Assembly: GCF_000426305.1 (NCBI RefSeq) | Contig: NZ_AUFC01000023.1 | Span: 1-40,939, forward strand | Reading direction: 5' to 3' | Length of the DNA: 40,939 bases | Origin: Anaerovorax odorimutans DSM 5092 | Lineage (GTDB): Bacteria > Bacillota > Clostridia > Peptostreptococcales > Anaerovoracaceae | Part shown: in pieces, positions 20,282 to 28,967 of the stretch | How positions within the stretch are numbered: the first letter of the stretch is position 1 | Layout of the letters: every line of letters begins with the position of its first letter | Position numbers and translations under genes: made by a program | The notes under the pieces: generated by a model | Told to the model about the DNA's origin: nothing | Databases searched by the model: none | Seen by the model: the letters and a program-made list of their open reading frames with translations, nothing else

Positions 20282-21097
20282 ATGTTTTTAAAAAAAGTTG
20301 ACCAAATGGAAATACCGATTGAATTCATTTCCGCCAATCAAGATCAACCTAGAAAAGTTTTTGAGGATAAGGAATTAATGGAATTAAGAGACTCTATTAA
20401 AGAGTTTGGAATTATACAGCCTCTTATTGTGAGGAAAAATGCCAAAGATCAGTATGTTTTAATTGCAGGTGAAAGAAGATTAAGAGCAGCTACGATGGCA
20501 GGACTTAAGAAAGTTCCGGCAATAATAAGAGATGCAAATGATAAGGATACAGCTTTGCTTGCATTAGTTGAAAATGTTCAAAGAGAAAATTTAAACTATA
20601 TAGAAGAAGCAGAGGCTTATAAAAAACTTATGGAAGATTATGGATTAACTCAAACTGAAATTGCTAAAAAGATGGGTAAACAACAGTCTACAATATCTAA
20701 TAAGATACGATTATTGGCTTTACCGTCTGATATAAGGAAAGTGCTTTCAGATAATCATCTTTCAGAAAGACATGCCAGAGCATTGCTTAGAATTCCAGAT
20801 TCATCAATTAGGGCTCAGATATTGCAGCGGATTACAGCTAATGGTTTAAATGTTAAGCAAACGGAAAAGTTAATTGATGATATACTTGTTAAACATGAAG
20901 AAGAAAAAAGAAAAGGAGATAAAGTAAAATACATAAATTACAAAATTTACATAAATACACTAAAAAAAGCCTTTTCTTCTATAAACGAAGTTGAGAAGGG
21001 AGCTAAGTATCATCAGGAAGATAAAGGGGATTATTTAGAAGTTAAAATTACCATACCAAAAAGTAATTTACAAAATAATTTATCGCTGGTTGAATAG
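20282..21097 (+). CDS. noc: Nucleoid occlusion protein Noc (ParB family)
   Basis: This 271-residue ParB-like CTPase binds DNA and keeps the division septum off the chromosome. The ParB nuclease-fold domain has the CTP motif GERRLRAA and ENVQRENLN, and the helix-turn-helix is LTQTEIAKKMGKQQSTISNKIRLL. I place the start at 20282: GGGGGGA lies 5 bases before this ATG, whereas the upstream in-frame ATG at 20255 has no such site. It could be a second ParB (the classes are similar), but its position between rsmG and parA matches Noc. The start chosen leaves a short N-terminus, MFLKKVDQ, before the ParB core. Confidence 0.87.
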   Translation: MFLKKVDQMEIPIEFISANQDQPRKVFEDKELMELRDSIKEFGIIQPLIVRKNAKDQYVLIAGERRLRAATMAGLKKVPAIIRDANDKDTALLALVENVQRENLNYIEEAEAYKKLMEDYGLTQTEIAKKMGKQQSTISNKIRLLALPSDIRKVLSDNHLSERHARALLRIPDSSIRAQILQRITANGLNVKQTEKLIDDILVKHEEEKRKGDKVKYINYKIYINTLKKAFSSINEVEKGAKYHQEDKGDYLEVKITIPKSNLQNNLSLVE

Positions 21098-21117
21098 AAC
21101 TCTGTTTTGAATTTAAA

Positions 21118-21148
21118 TGTTTCACGTCTAAATGTTTCACGTGAAACA
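21118..21148. promoter_or_regulatory. parS: parS site with adjacent half-site
   Basis: TGTTTCACGTGAAACA (21133-21148) is a perfect parS and is extended by AAT/ATT to a 20-base palindrome (21131-21150). Directly before it, a half-site TGTTTCACGT (21118-21127) repeats the left arm. The AAATGTTTCACGT unit occurs twice with a 15-base period. ParB loads here and spreads. Confidence 0.95.
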
Positions 21149-21218
21149 TTTATTAAAATAAAAAATTATTATGGACAAATCTACGTATTATAATTAAAAA
21201 ATATTAAAATAACATATT

Positions 21219-21262
21219 ATTGCAAATCTAAATCTATTGATTTTGTGATTTGCATTTTTTTT
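21219..21262 (+). terminator. Terminator downstream of noc
   Basis: TGCAAATC (21221-21228) pairs with GATTTGCA (21247-21254), with an inner AAATC-TATT-GATTT hairpin, followed by eight T residues. It is 120 bases after noc. Confidence 0.8.
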
Positions 21263-21558
21263 ATGTAAATATTGCTTTATGTAATCAGTATTTCTAAAGT
21301 TATGAGAGTTTACATATTTTTTAAATTAAATAAAGTAAAAAATATATATAAAATGGTTTATTTAAAATCAGAGTATTATTTATTAAATAAATAGGATAAG
21401 AAAAAAATTAAAAATATTAAATATTAATTTATTGTTTTTATCTAGTTAAAAATTGATTCATAGTATATAATGTTAATTAGCTATTTTGGTTTAATTTAAA
21501 AATTAGGAAATAAATGTTGAAATAATAATAGTTATAAAGAGAAAAGGGAGGAATAACT

Positions 21559-22332
21559 TTGGGGAAAGCAATTGCGATATTTAACCAAAAAGGCGGCGTT
21601 GGTAAAACTACTACAAATATAAATTTAGCAGCATGCTTAGCTTTAAAAGGAAAAAAAGTACTTATTTTAGATATTGATCCACAGGGAAATACAACTAGTG
21701 GAATGGGAATTGCTAAAAAAGGGTTGGAAAAAACCATGTATGAAGTTTTAATTAATGATAAAATGCATCCTAAAGAAGCAATTCTAAAAACCAGTGTTGA
21801 AAATTTAGATATTATTGCAGCAAGTGTACAACTTGCCGGAGCAGAAATAGAATTAGTTCAATTAGAGGGCAGAGAAAAACGTTTAAAGAAAGCTCTTGAT
21901 AAAATTAAAAGTAATTATGACTATATATTTATAGATTGTCCTCCTTCATTAGGTTTGCTTACAATAAATTCTCTTACAGCAGTTGACAGCGTACTTATTC
22001 CTATTCAATGTGAATTCTATGCGCTGGAGGGGGTAAGCCAGTTAATGAGTACTATAGATCTTGTAAAGAAAAGTTTAAATAAAAATTTGGAAATACAGGG
22101 TGTAATTTTAAGCATGTTTGATGGCAGGACTAATTTATCAATACAAGTTGTGGAAGAAGTAAAAAAATATTTTAGACAAAAGGTATATGCTACTGTTATT
22201 CCGAGGAATGTAAGATTGGCAGAAGCTCCTAGTTATGGTATGCCAATTACCGAATATGATCCAAAGTCAAAGGGTGCTGAAGCTTATATTGAGTTTGCTG
22301 AAGAATTTTTAGAATTGGAAGGTGAAGAATAA
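21559..22332 (+). CDS. parA: Chromosome partitioning ATPase ParA (Soj)
   Basis: This 257-residue deviant-Walker ATPase acts with ParB on origin segregation and, in Bacillus, on DnaA. The deviant P-loop KGGVGKTT is at 11-18, followed by DIDPQGN, and FIDCPPSLG is Walker B. The start is TTG with GGAGG at optimal distance. Its stop overlaps the parB start (TAATG), which suggests translational coupling. Confidence 0.97.
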   Translation: MGKAIAIFNQKGGVGKTTTNINLAACLALKGKKVLILDIDPQGNTTSGMGIAKKGLEKTMYEVLINDKMHPKEAILKTSVENLDIIAASVQLAGAEIELVQLEGREKRLKKALDKIKSNYDYIFIDCPPSLGLLTINSLTAVDSVLIPIQCEFYALEGVSQLMSTIDLVKKSLNKNLEIQGVILSMFDGRTNLSIQVVEEVKKYFRQKVYATVIPRNVRLAEAPSYGMPITEYDPKSKGAEAYIEFAEEFLELEGEE

Positions 22333-23246
22333 TGGCTGGAGCAAAAGGTAGAGGATTAGGGAAAGGTCTGGAAGCTTTATTTAATAATGTAGAAATAAGC
22401 ACAAAAGATATTGAAGAATCTACCACAGATACAATAGAGGGTGGATCTATTATGCTCCTTGATATTAATGATATTAAACCTAACGAAAATCAACCTAGAA
22501 AGAATTTTACAGAAGAAAAGATAAATGATTTGGCAAAATCCATAGAAGCACATGGTATTATACAACCAATTATGGTTAAACCCTCTAATAAAGGATACGA
22601 AATTGTAGCAGGTGAAAGAAGATGGAGAGCTGCAAGGAAAGCTTTACTAAAAAAAGTACCTTGTGTAGTTAGAAATTTAACTGAAGAGCAGAATATGCTC
22701 ATTGCTATTATAGAAAATATGCAGCGGGAAGACTTAAATCCAATTGAAGAAGCTGAAGCTCTGAATCAAATGATTTCTACATATGGACTCACGCAGGAAG
22801 AAGTATCAAAGAGTGTAGGTAAAAGCAGGCCATATATAACTAATTCTATTAGATTATTAAAATTGCCAAATAAAATTCAAAACTATGTTATAAATGGTAG
22901 TTTAACAAATGGTCATGCAAGAGCACTTATTGTAATTAAAGATGAGAAAAAACAATTAGAACTTGCAGAAAAAGCAGTTAAAGAAGGATTATCAGTCCGG
23001 GAAATAGAAATTTTATCAGGAGAAATCGTAGAAGGTAGGAAGCCAAAACCAAAGGCCAGACCAAGAGTAAAAAATAAAGAAATTTTAGATATAGAAGGAC
23101 AATTGAAAACTTTATTTGGTACAAAGGTAGCTATAAACCATAAAGGGAAAAATGGAAGAATTGAATTGGAATATTATAATAAGGAAGAATTAGATAGACT
23201 GATAGAAATATTATTGAGTTTATCAAATGTTGGTAAACATATATAA
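22332..23246 (+). CDS. parB: Chromosome partitioning protein ParB (Spo0J)
   Basis: This 304-residue CTP-dependent DNA clamp binds parS and spreads. The CTP motif is GERRWRAA, then ENMQREDLN, with helix-turn-helix LTQEEVSKSVGKSRPYITNSIRLL and a C-terminal dimer domain ending in ILLSLSNVGKHI. It overlaps parA by one base. A perfect parS lies immediately downstream inside a terminator-like palindrome. It differs clearly from the Noc paralogue encoded two genes upstream. Confidence 0.97.
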   Translation: MAGAKGRGLGKGLEALFNNVEISTKDIEESTTDTIEGGSIMLLDINDIKPNENQPRKNFTEEKINDLAKSIEAHGIIQPIMVKPSNKGYEIVAGERRWRAARKALLKKVPCVVRNLTEEQNMLIAIIENMQREDLNPIEEAEALNQMISTYGLTQEEVSKSVGKSRPYITNSIRLLKLPNKIQNYVINGSLTNGHARALIVIKDEKKQLELAEKAVKEGLSVREIEILSGEIVEGRKPKPKARPRVKNKEILDIEGQLKTLFGTKVAINHKGKNGRIELEYYNKEELDRLIEILLSLSNVGKHI

Positions 23247-23271
23247 ATAATATTGAAATATTAACGGTTTA

Positions 23272-23305
23272 AAGAGGTGTTTCACGTGAAACACCTCTTG
23301 TTTTT
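23272..23305. promoter_or_regulatory. parS: parS embedded in a 28-base palindrome that doubles as a terminator
   Basis: The parS core TGTTTCACGTGAAACA (23278-23293) is extended to a perfect 28-base palindrome (23272-23299) by AAGAGG and CCTCTT arms, then G and five T residues. It lies 26 bases beyond the parB stop, where the terminator of parAB is expected. As RNA it could form a stem of up to about 12 bp, though the loop would have to be made by opening the centre. Confidence 0.85.
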
Positions 23306-23498
23306 GTGTAGAAAAAGTTATTTTACATAATAATGTAGTTTAAAAACATAATAATTTTTACTTAATTAATACTAGTGAAAATGGCTAAATGTAGATTAAA
23401 CAATATACAGAGATGAAATGTAACAGAAAATATTTAAAATGCATAATATAATTAGATATTAAAAGGTTTTTCATAATGAAAAACGAAAGAGGTGTAAA

Positions 23499-24638
23499 AT
23501 GATATATCTTGATAATGGAGCTACAAGCTTTCCAAAGCCAGTTGGAATGATATTAGCTATGGAGGATTGTATGGCTAGATATTGTGGTAATCCTGGCAGA
23601 TCAGGACATGCAATGTCAATGAAAACAGGAGAAGAAATATATAAATCAAGGAAATCAATAGGTAAGATATTTAATATTGATAATTGTAGCAGAATTATTT
23701 TCACCTTAAATACAACAGAATCTTTAAATATAGCTATTAAAGGTATTTTAAAGAAAGGTGATCATGCAATTACAACTACAATGGAACATAATTCTGTGTT
23801 AAGACCTTTAAAAGCTCTAGAAAAAGAAGGTGTATCGTTTACTATTGTAAAATGTAAAAAAGACGGTAGTCTTGATTTAGAAAACTTCAAAAGAGGTATC
23901 AGAGAAAATACAAAATTAATCATTTGTACTCATGCATCAAATGTAACAGGAACAATTATGCCAATTGATGAAATTGGTCTTATAGCAAAAGAAAAAGGAA
24001 TCACATTCTTAGTAGATGGAGCACAAAGTGCAGGATGTATACCAATTGATGTAGAGAAAATGAATATAGATCTATTGGCGGTTCCAGGTCATAAGGGGTT
24101 ATTAGGACCGCTTGGTACAGGTGTATTGTATGTTAAAGATGGAATATCACTTTGTCCATTGAAACAAGGTGGAACAGGGACTTTATCGAGAGAAATATAT
24201 CAACCAGAAGATTATCCGGAGGGTTTTGAATCAGGAACAGTAAATGCACCTGGAATAATTGGATTGGGATATTCGGCAAGATATGTAATGAATAAAGGAA
24301 TAACAAATATAAGAAATCACGAAGAACAACTTATTAAAAGACTAGATGAGGGGTTAAGAAATATAAAAGGAGTCACTCTTTATGGTCCTAGTGATTACAA
24401 AAATAAAGCAGGTATATCAACTTTTAATATTGATGATATGAGTTGTGAAGAAGTTTGCGATGATTTAAACAGAAAATATGGTATTGCCTGCCGCGGAGGG
24501 TTTCACTGCGCAGGTCTTGCACATAAAACGATAGGTACTTGGGATTGCGGTGCTGTTAGAGTAAGTGTAGGACCTTTTAATACAAAAAGAGATATAGAAA
24601 CATTAATAAAATCAATTTACCAAATAAGTAAAAAGTAG
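23499..24638 (+). CDS. Cysteine desulfurase-family aminotransferase (class V)
   Basis: This 379-residue fold-type I PLP enzyme matches the group annotated as cysteine desulfurase family (related to SufS/CsdA/NifS). It would release sulfur from cysteine as an enzyme persulfide. The PLP lysine is Lys199 in VPGHKG and the cofactor aspartate lies in VDGAQSAG. The probable catalytic cysteine is Cys337 in CRGGFHCAGLAH, with Cys331 nearby. The start has GAGGTG 5-6 bases before the ATG. No iron-sulfur scaffold (iscU/sufU) or thiI gene is adjacent, so the sulfur acceptor is unknown; selenocysteine lyase activity is an alternative. Confidence 0.85.
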   Translation: MIYLDNGATSFPKPVGMILAMEDCMARYCGNPGRSGHAMSMKTGEEIYKSRKSIGKIFNIDNCSRIIFTLNTTESLNIAIKGILKKGDHAITTTMEHNSVLRPLKALEKEGVSFTIVKCKKDGSLDLENFKRGIRENTKLIICTHASNVTGTIMPIDEIGLIAKEKGITFLVDGAQSAGCIPIDVEKMNIDLLAVPGHKGLLGPLGTGVLYVKDGISLCPLKQGGTGTLSREIYQPEDYPEGFESGTVNAPGIIGLGYSARYVMNKGITNIRNHEEQLIKRLDEGLRNIKGVTLYGPSDYKNKAGISTFNIDDMSCEEVCDDLNRKYGIACRGGFHCAGLAHKTIGTWDCGAVRVSVGPFNTKRDIETLIKSIYQISKK

Positions 24639-24674
24639 TATACTAGATATCAAACAAGAAAGGTAAAAGAAAAT

Positions 24675-25109
24675 ATGAAATTACAGGTGATAAATGGTCC
24701 TAATTTAAATATGCTTGGAATTAGAGAACCAAAAATATATGGAAAATTAACATTGGATGATATAAATAAAAGAATAGAGGAAGAAGCTAGTCGCTATAAT
24801 ATTTTAGTTGAATTTTATCAATCAAATCACGAAGGTGATATAATTGATAAAATTCAATCATGTTTCAATGAAATTGATGGGATTATAATAAATCCTGCAG
24901 CGTATACGCATTATAGCATAGCAATAAGAGATGCTATAGCAAGTGTCAGTATTCCTACTATTGAAGTTCATTTAAGCAATATAAATAATAGGGAAGAATT
25001 CAGAAAAAAATCAGTTATAAAAGACGTATGTATAGAACAAATTTCAGGAAAAGGAATAGATTCATATTTAGAAGCACTAAGAATTTTTTTTGAGAGGAAT
25101 AATGGGTAA
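24675..25109 (+). CDS. aroQ: 3-dehydroquinate dehydratase, type II
   Basis: This 144-residue enzyme of the shikimate pathway converts 3-dehydroquinate to 3-dehydroshikimate as a dodecamer. [17 protein letters not shown] carries the catalytic Arg17 and Tyr22, [15 protein letters not shown] the substrate pocket, and EVHLSN the catalytic His99. No other aro gene is adjacent. It overlaps the next gene by one base (TAATG). Confidence 0.96.
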   Translation: MKLQVINGPNLNMLGIREPKIYGKLTLDDINKRIEEEASRYNILVEFYQSNHEGDIIDKIQSCFNEIDGIIINPAAYTHYSIAIRDAIASVSIPTIEVHLSNINNREEFRKKSVIKDVCIEQISGKGIDSYLEALRIFFERNNG

Positions 25110-26212
25110 TGGCAATAAGAAAAAATGCAGAATTTATGCATGAAGTAATTGATAAGATGGACTACATGGTAAGAGTTATGGACTTAGAGCATCGAGTTGT
25201 TTACATGAATAAAAAAATGAGAGATATTTTTGGACATACAATAGGGAATATGTGTTATGAAATATTTGGAAATAATGAAAGATGCCAACACTGTATTACT
25301 ACAGGAGCTAAATATACAGGACAGCCTGATTCTAAAGATGTTGAAATAGAAGACAGGTTTTATAGAGTTATGTCTTCCCCTGTAAACTTAGGCGATGATA
25401 AAAGCTTCTCTATTGAATTGTTTCAGGATATAACAGATCAAAAGAAGACAGAGTTAGAACTTTTAAAACATTATAAAAAATTAAAAGATGATATTCAATT
25501 TGCAAAGCATATACAAACACAGGCACTACCAAAAGATGGTATATACTGTAATTCATTCAAAATCGATTCCAGTTATGTTCAGAGTGAAGATTTAGGCGGA
25601 GATTTATTTGATGTAGTAAAATTAGATGATGACAGATGTTTTATTTATATCTCAGATGTATCTGGTCATGGAATAAAGTCATCCCTTTTAACCATTTTTT
25701 TAAGACAGGTTATAAGAGGTACTAAAACAGATTCTATATATATTAAAGATATATTAAATGAACTTATTAAAAATTTTAATGATTTAAATGTTGGATATGA
25801 ACAATATTTGACGATTCTGGGAGGTATTTATGATAAAAAACTGAATAGAATTACTTTTGCAAATGCAGGTCATAATTGTTTACCTATTTTTATAAAAAAG
25901 GGTAAAGACGCAGAGGAAATTGTGGTCAATGGTATGCCTATTTGCAGTTTAATAAATAAATCTAATCATGAGACTGTTACACTGGATTTAAATAAAGGTG
26001 ATAGAATTGCTCTTTATACTGATGGTATTTCAGAAATATATAACAGTTCAAATGACAAAGAATTCGGGGCGGAAGGTATTATTAAAACAATAAACAGGAA
26101 CTTGAATGTGGAAGGGAATACACTTATAAATAAAGTTATGAAGATGGCTATAAATTATTCGGATCGTACGCCAATAGATGATATGGCAATTTTAATAATG
26201 GAAATATTATAA
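25109..26212 (+). CDS. PAS domain-containing PP2C (SpoIIE/RsbU-type) phosphatase
   Basis: This 367-residue signalling protein has an N-terminal PAS domain (about 9-112) with a CQHC pair (Cys59, Cys62), a coiled linker (115-140) and a SpoIIE/RsbU PP2C domain (about 145-365). Metal-binding motifs are GGDLFD (163-168), DVSGHG (183-188) and the C-terminal DDMAILIME. The likely role is dephosphorylating an anti-anti-sigma factor when the PAS domain senses its signal. The Cys pair hints at metal or redox sensing (inference). RsbV is encoded across the origin in this window and is a natural candidate substrate. Translation is coupled to aroQ. Confidence 0.88.
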   Translation: MAIRKNAEFMHEVIDKMDYMVRVMDLEHRVVYMNKKMRDIFGHTIGNMCYEIFGNNERCQHCITTGAKYTGQPDSKDVEIEDRFYRVMSSPVNLGDDKSFSIELFQDITDQKKTELELLKHYKKLKDDIQFAKHIQTQALPKDGIYCNSFKIDSSYVQSEDLGGDLFDVVKLDDDRCFIYISDVSGHGIKSSLLTIFLRQVIRGTKTDSIYIKDILNELIKNFNDLNVGYEQYLTILGGIYDKKLNRITFANAGHNCLPIFIKKGKDAEEIVVNGMPICSLINKSNHETVTLDLNKGDRIALYTDGISEIYNSSNDKEFGAEGIIKTINRNLNVEGNTLINKVMKMAINYSDRTPIDDMAILIMEIL

Positions 26213-26251
26213 ATAGTCTGTGTACATATATAAATTTTTTGTTTAATATAT

Positions 26252-26794
26252 CTACCTTAATTCATCCATGCCTAAATTAGCAAGTTCATCAGCACGATTA
26301 TTCATTTTAGTTATATATAAAAAATCATCAAAAGAAAAATCAGAACCGTTCCATTCAGTAAACTTACTGTATAAAGTATCTAATTTTGTATTTGGATTTT
26401 TTAAACTAACATGACCTTTTACTCGATAATAGTTAATATTATGGTTATGAATAAAAGAAAATAGAGATTCCCATAAATCTTTATTTTCAACAGGAGTTTT
26501 TTTAGCAGTTTTCCAGTTGTTTTTATACCAGTTTTCATACCATTTTTGTCTGAAGCAATTTATTAAATAGGAACTATCAGAGAAAACATTTATGACAAGA
26601 TTTTCTTTTTTTAAAGATTCTAAGCTTTTTAGTAATGCCATCATTTCCATTCTGTTATTTGTAGTATTAATTTCTCCTCCGAACAATTCTTTTTTATGTT
26701 CTCCATATTCTAAAATAGCACCCCAACCACCTATATTTGTTTTATTTTGATTGCCAGAGCAAGCACCGTCAGTATATATATTTATTGATTTCAT
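26252..26794 (-). CDS. rnhA: Ribonuclease H (RnhA-type) with a C-terminal-half insertion
   Basis: This 180-residue RNase HI degrades RNA in RNA:DNA hybrids. The catalytic acids are Asp9 (YTDGACSGN), Glu50 (NNRMEMMALL), Asp73 (FSDSSYLI) and Asp169 (NNRADELANLG), with His in VKGHV. Compared with typical RnhA (about 150 residues) the segment between the KGH loop and the last Asp is about 30 residues longer. It is oriented against its neighbours, converging with the PP2C gene 39 bases away. AGAGAGG precedes the start, but a closer ATGTAA lies between them. Confidence 0.92.
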   Translation of the reverse strand: MKSINIYTDGACSGNQNKTNIGGWGAILEYGEHKKELFGGEINTTNNRMEMMALLKSLESLKKENLVINVFSDSSYLINCFRQKWYENWYKNNWKTAKKTPVENKDLWESLFSFIHNHNINYYRVKGHVSLKNPNTKLDTLYSKFTEWNGSDFSFDDFLYITKMNNRADELANLGMDELR

Positions 26795-26937
26795 ATTACA
26801 TTGTTCCTCTCTATTTTGTTTTGTAAAGCTATCTTAAACCCTGCGTAACACGTTTGTAACATACATATTATATACTATGTAGTATAACATAAGGTAAATT
26901 TATTTAGAAATAAATAATAAGAGAAGGAGGTTAAAAA

Positions 26938-27462
26938 TTGAAAAAATATTTAATTGCAGTAGTAATTATTCTGTCTTTAGTATTTGCACCTACTTCTGCA
27001 TTTGCAGCAGCAAATCCGGCTGTATGTATAGTTAATCCGGTTACAGGTAGTACTACTACGGCAAATAATCTTCTTATTTCAGTAAAAATTACAAAACCGC
27101 AAACTATTAATGTAACTGCATATGAAAAGAAAATAGTAGTAAATGGCGTTGAAAAATCTATTAATTCGGACGAAGTAAAGAATTCAAATACACTTACGAA
27201 GGATAATTTAAAAAATGTAACTGTTATGGATACAGAAACTTTTTCATGTAATAATAATCTAAGTTTTTATACAAAACAAATAGATATTACACCGGGATTA
27301 TATGAAGTTAAAGTAGATACAATTGGAAAAGACGGTAAAATAAAATATACGAATTACAGTTTTGTAAATGCAAAAGAAAATGATAGTTCTCCGGATTTAT
27401 TTAAAACAGAACAATCAGGAACTTTTAAATTTATACAAAATGTGTTAAAATCCATATTTTAA
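26938..27462 (+). CDS. Secreted protein of unknown function
   Basis: This 174-residue protein starts with TTG, supported by GGAGG 7-8 bases upstream. The signal peptide is clear: positive MKKY, hydrophobic LIAVVIILSLVFAP, and a likely cleavage after AFA near residue 22. The mature part contains beta-rich segments such as NLLISVKIT and LYEVKVDTIG, compatible with an Ig-like fold, but I recognise no family. Cys30 and Cys99 could pair. It lies just upstream of the yycH-like gene, 20 bases apart and in the same direction, so it may belong to that operon. No function can be assigned. Confidence 0.8.
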   Translation: MKKYLIAVVIILSLVFAPTSAFAAANPAVCIVNPVTGSTTTANNLLISVKITKPQTINVTAYEKKIVVNGVEKSINSDEVKNSNTLTKDNLKNVTVMDTETFSCNNNLSFYTKQIDITPGLYEVKVDTIGKDGKIKYTNYSFVNAKENDSSPDLFKTEQSGTFKFIQNVLKSIF

Positions 27463-27482
27463 ACTAGAGGCGACGTTTTATT

Positions 27483-28955
27483 ATGGTGAAGCTAAACAAA
27501 AAAATTACTGAAAATATAAAAACATTTATTTTAGTAGTATTGTCTTTATTAACAATACTACTTTTATACTTTTTTTGGCTGGGTGCATCATTTGATGATA
27601 TAAGATTTCAAGAAGGAATATCACAAAAAAAGGATTTAACAATAAAAGATGTTACTAAGCCGGAAGATATAATTGTTTGTTTTGGCGGTGATAATTTTTA
27701 TAAAATACCGTATGACCAATATTATATATGGGATAATTCAGAAGATAATAAAGATAGTATCATAAAAGAATTAAAGAATTTCGGACAATCCCAAAATATT
27801 AAAGTACAAGAAATAACAGAAAAACAGTATACAGAAGTAATGAATCAGCCTTCTATACAGGCAAAATTTTCTTATTCTATTCCATTTGTTGATTTTTGTA
27901 AAAAATACGGTATTGAAAGTGCCCAAGAATATAACTCAATTGAGATGATGACATCTATTGGATATTCGAAGGCAAGTATGGAAAGTTTATTTATAAGTGA
28001 TGATAAAAATCAGAAATATTATATGTTGATAAGTGATGAAGAATTTTCATGGTTTTTAAAACTTATTGATAATATAAAGAAAAAGGGTTATGACGCATAT
28101 TATCCTTTAGGAATTTATTCGGGAGTGGATAATAGAACGATTATTCCTTTATCATTAAATACAACAATGACGGAATTTCAAGCTAAACAGGAAATATATA
28201 CTGATGATAAGGATAAAATAAACAGCATTGCAGAAAAATTTTTTGGTGAAAGCTTTGATTTTACAAGAAATATAGAAGAAAAAAACGGAAACATAATTTT
28301 TATGTATGGTTACGGAGATAAAACCTTAATTTTTAAACCTGATGGTAGTTTGGAATATAAAGAAGAACTAAATGAAGAGAATTATTCAAGTAAGGATTAT
28401 TTTGAATCATTGGATATAGCCTTGAATTTTGTTCAAACACATGGAACATGGAATTATTCAAATGGTTCAAAAATAAATACTTATGTTAAAAAAGTTACTG
28501 AAGTTACAGGAAAAAATAAAGGTTATGATATCACTTTCGGTGTAGAACTAAATGGAGGAAAACTTTTTTATGAAAATAATGACATAATTACAGTTAAAGT
28601 AAGAGGTCAGCAAGTAATTTTGTATAAGAGAGATATGATTGATTTTCATGAAAGTAATTTTGAAAACTCAGAAATAAATCAGGCATTTTCAGCTGTAAAT
28701 ATGATAGCTCAAAATACTGAATATATTTATAGTTCATTGAAAAATGAAGGAAAAAATTTTGAGACAAGTAGTGCTCAAGATATATTTGAAGATGTGGCAA
28801 AGCGCATTACTAAAGTACAGGTAGGCTATATAAGAATTGAAACTAATGACTCTTCTGGGTTTGATTTAAAACCGGTATGGGTAATAACTATAGAGGGAAT
28901 TAATATTTACTTTGATTTGTATAATGCTTCGCCTATTACATATTCTGTTGAATAA
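27483..28955 (+). CDS. yycH: YycH-like (WalH) membrane-anchored regulator
   Basis: This 490-residue protein has a short cytoplasmic N-terminus and one membrane segment (about 14-33, FILVVLSLLTILLLYFFWLG), and the rest lies outside the cell. Length, topology and position before a YycI-like gene, walJ, htrA and rlmH fit YycH, which in Bacillus restrains the WalK sensor kinase. Primary sequence conservation of this family is low, so the assignment rests mainly on context. walR and walK are absent upstream. RBS GAGGCGACGTTTT precedes the ATG. Confidence 0.7.
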   Translation: MVKLNKKITENIKTFILVVLSLLTILLLYFFWLGASFDDIRFQEGISQKKDLTIKDVTKPEDIIVCFGGDNFYKIPYDQYYIWDNSEDNKDSIIKELKNFGQSQNIKVQEITEKQYTEVMNQPSIQAKFSYSIPFVDFCKKYGIESAQEYNSIEMMTSIGYSKASMESLFISDDKNQKYYMLISDEEFSWFLKLIDNIKKKGYDAYYPLGIYSGVDNRTIIPLSLNTTMTEFQAKQEIYTDDKDKINSIAEKFFGESFDFTRNIEEKNGNIIFMYGYGDKTLIFKPDGSLEYKEELNEENYSSKDYFESLDIALNFVQTHGTWNYSNGSKINTYVKKVTEVTGKNKGYDITFGVELNGGKLFYENNDIITVKVRGQQVILYKRDMIDFHESNFENSEINQAFSAVNMIAQNTEYIYSSLKNEGKNFETSSAQDIFEDVAKRITKVQVGYIRIETNDSSGFDLKPVWVITIEGINIYFDLYNASPITYSVE

Positions 28956-28967
28956 AGAGGAATCAAT

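Larger units (their letters stand above)
21098..21558. other. Noc-parA intergenic region
   Basis: This 461-base AT-rich gap contains a half-parS plus a full parS (21118-21148) and a terminator (21219-21262). After that comes AT-rich DNA up to the ribosome binding site of parA. No small ORF or RNA gene could be recognised. The parAB promoter must lie in the second half, but I see no consensus. Confidence 0.6.

Noticed and set aside
21098-21558. Noc-binding site (ATTTCCCGGGAAAT type) near noc
   Set aside because: I scanned the gap and saw parS sequences but no such palindrome.
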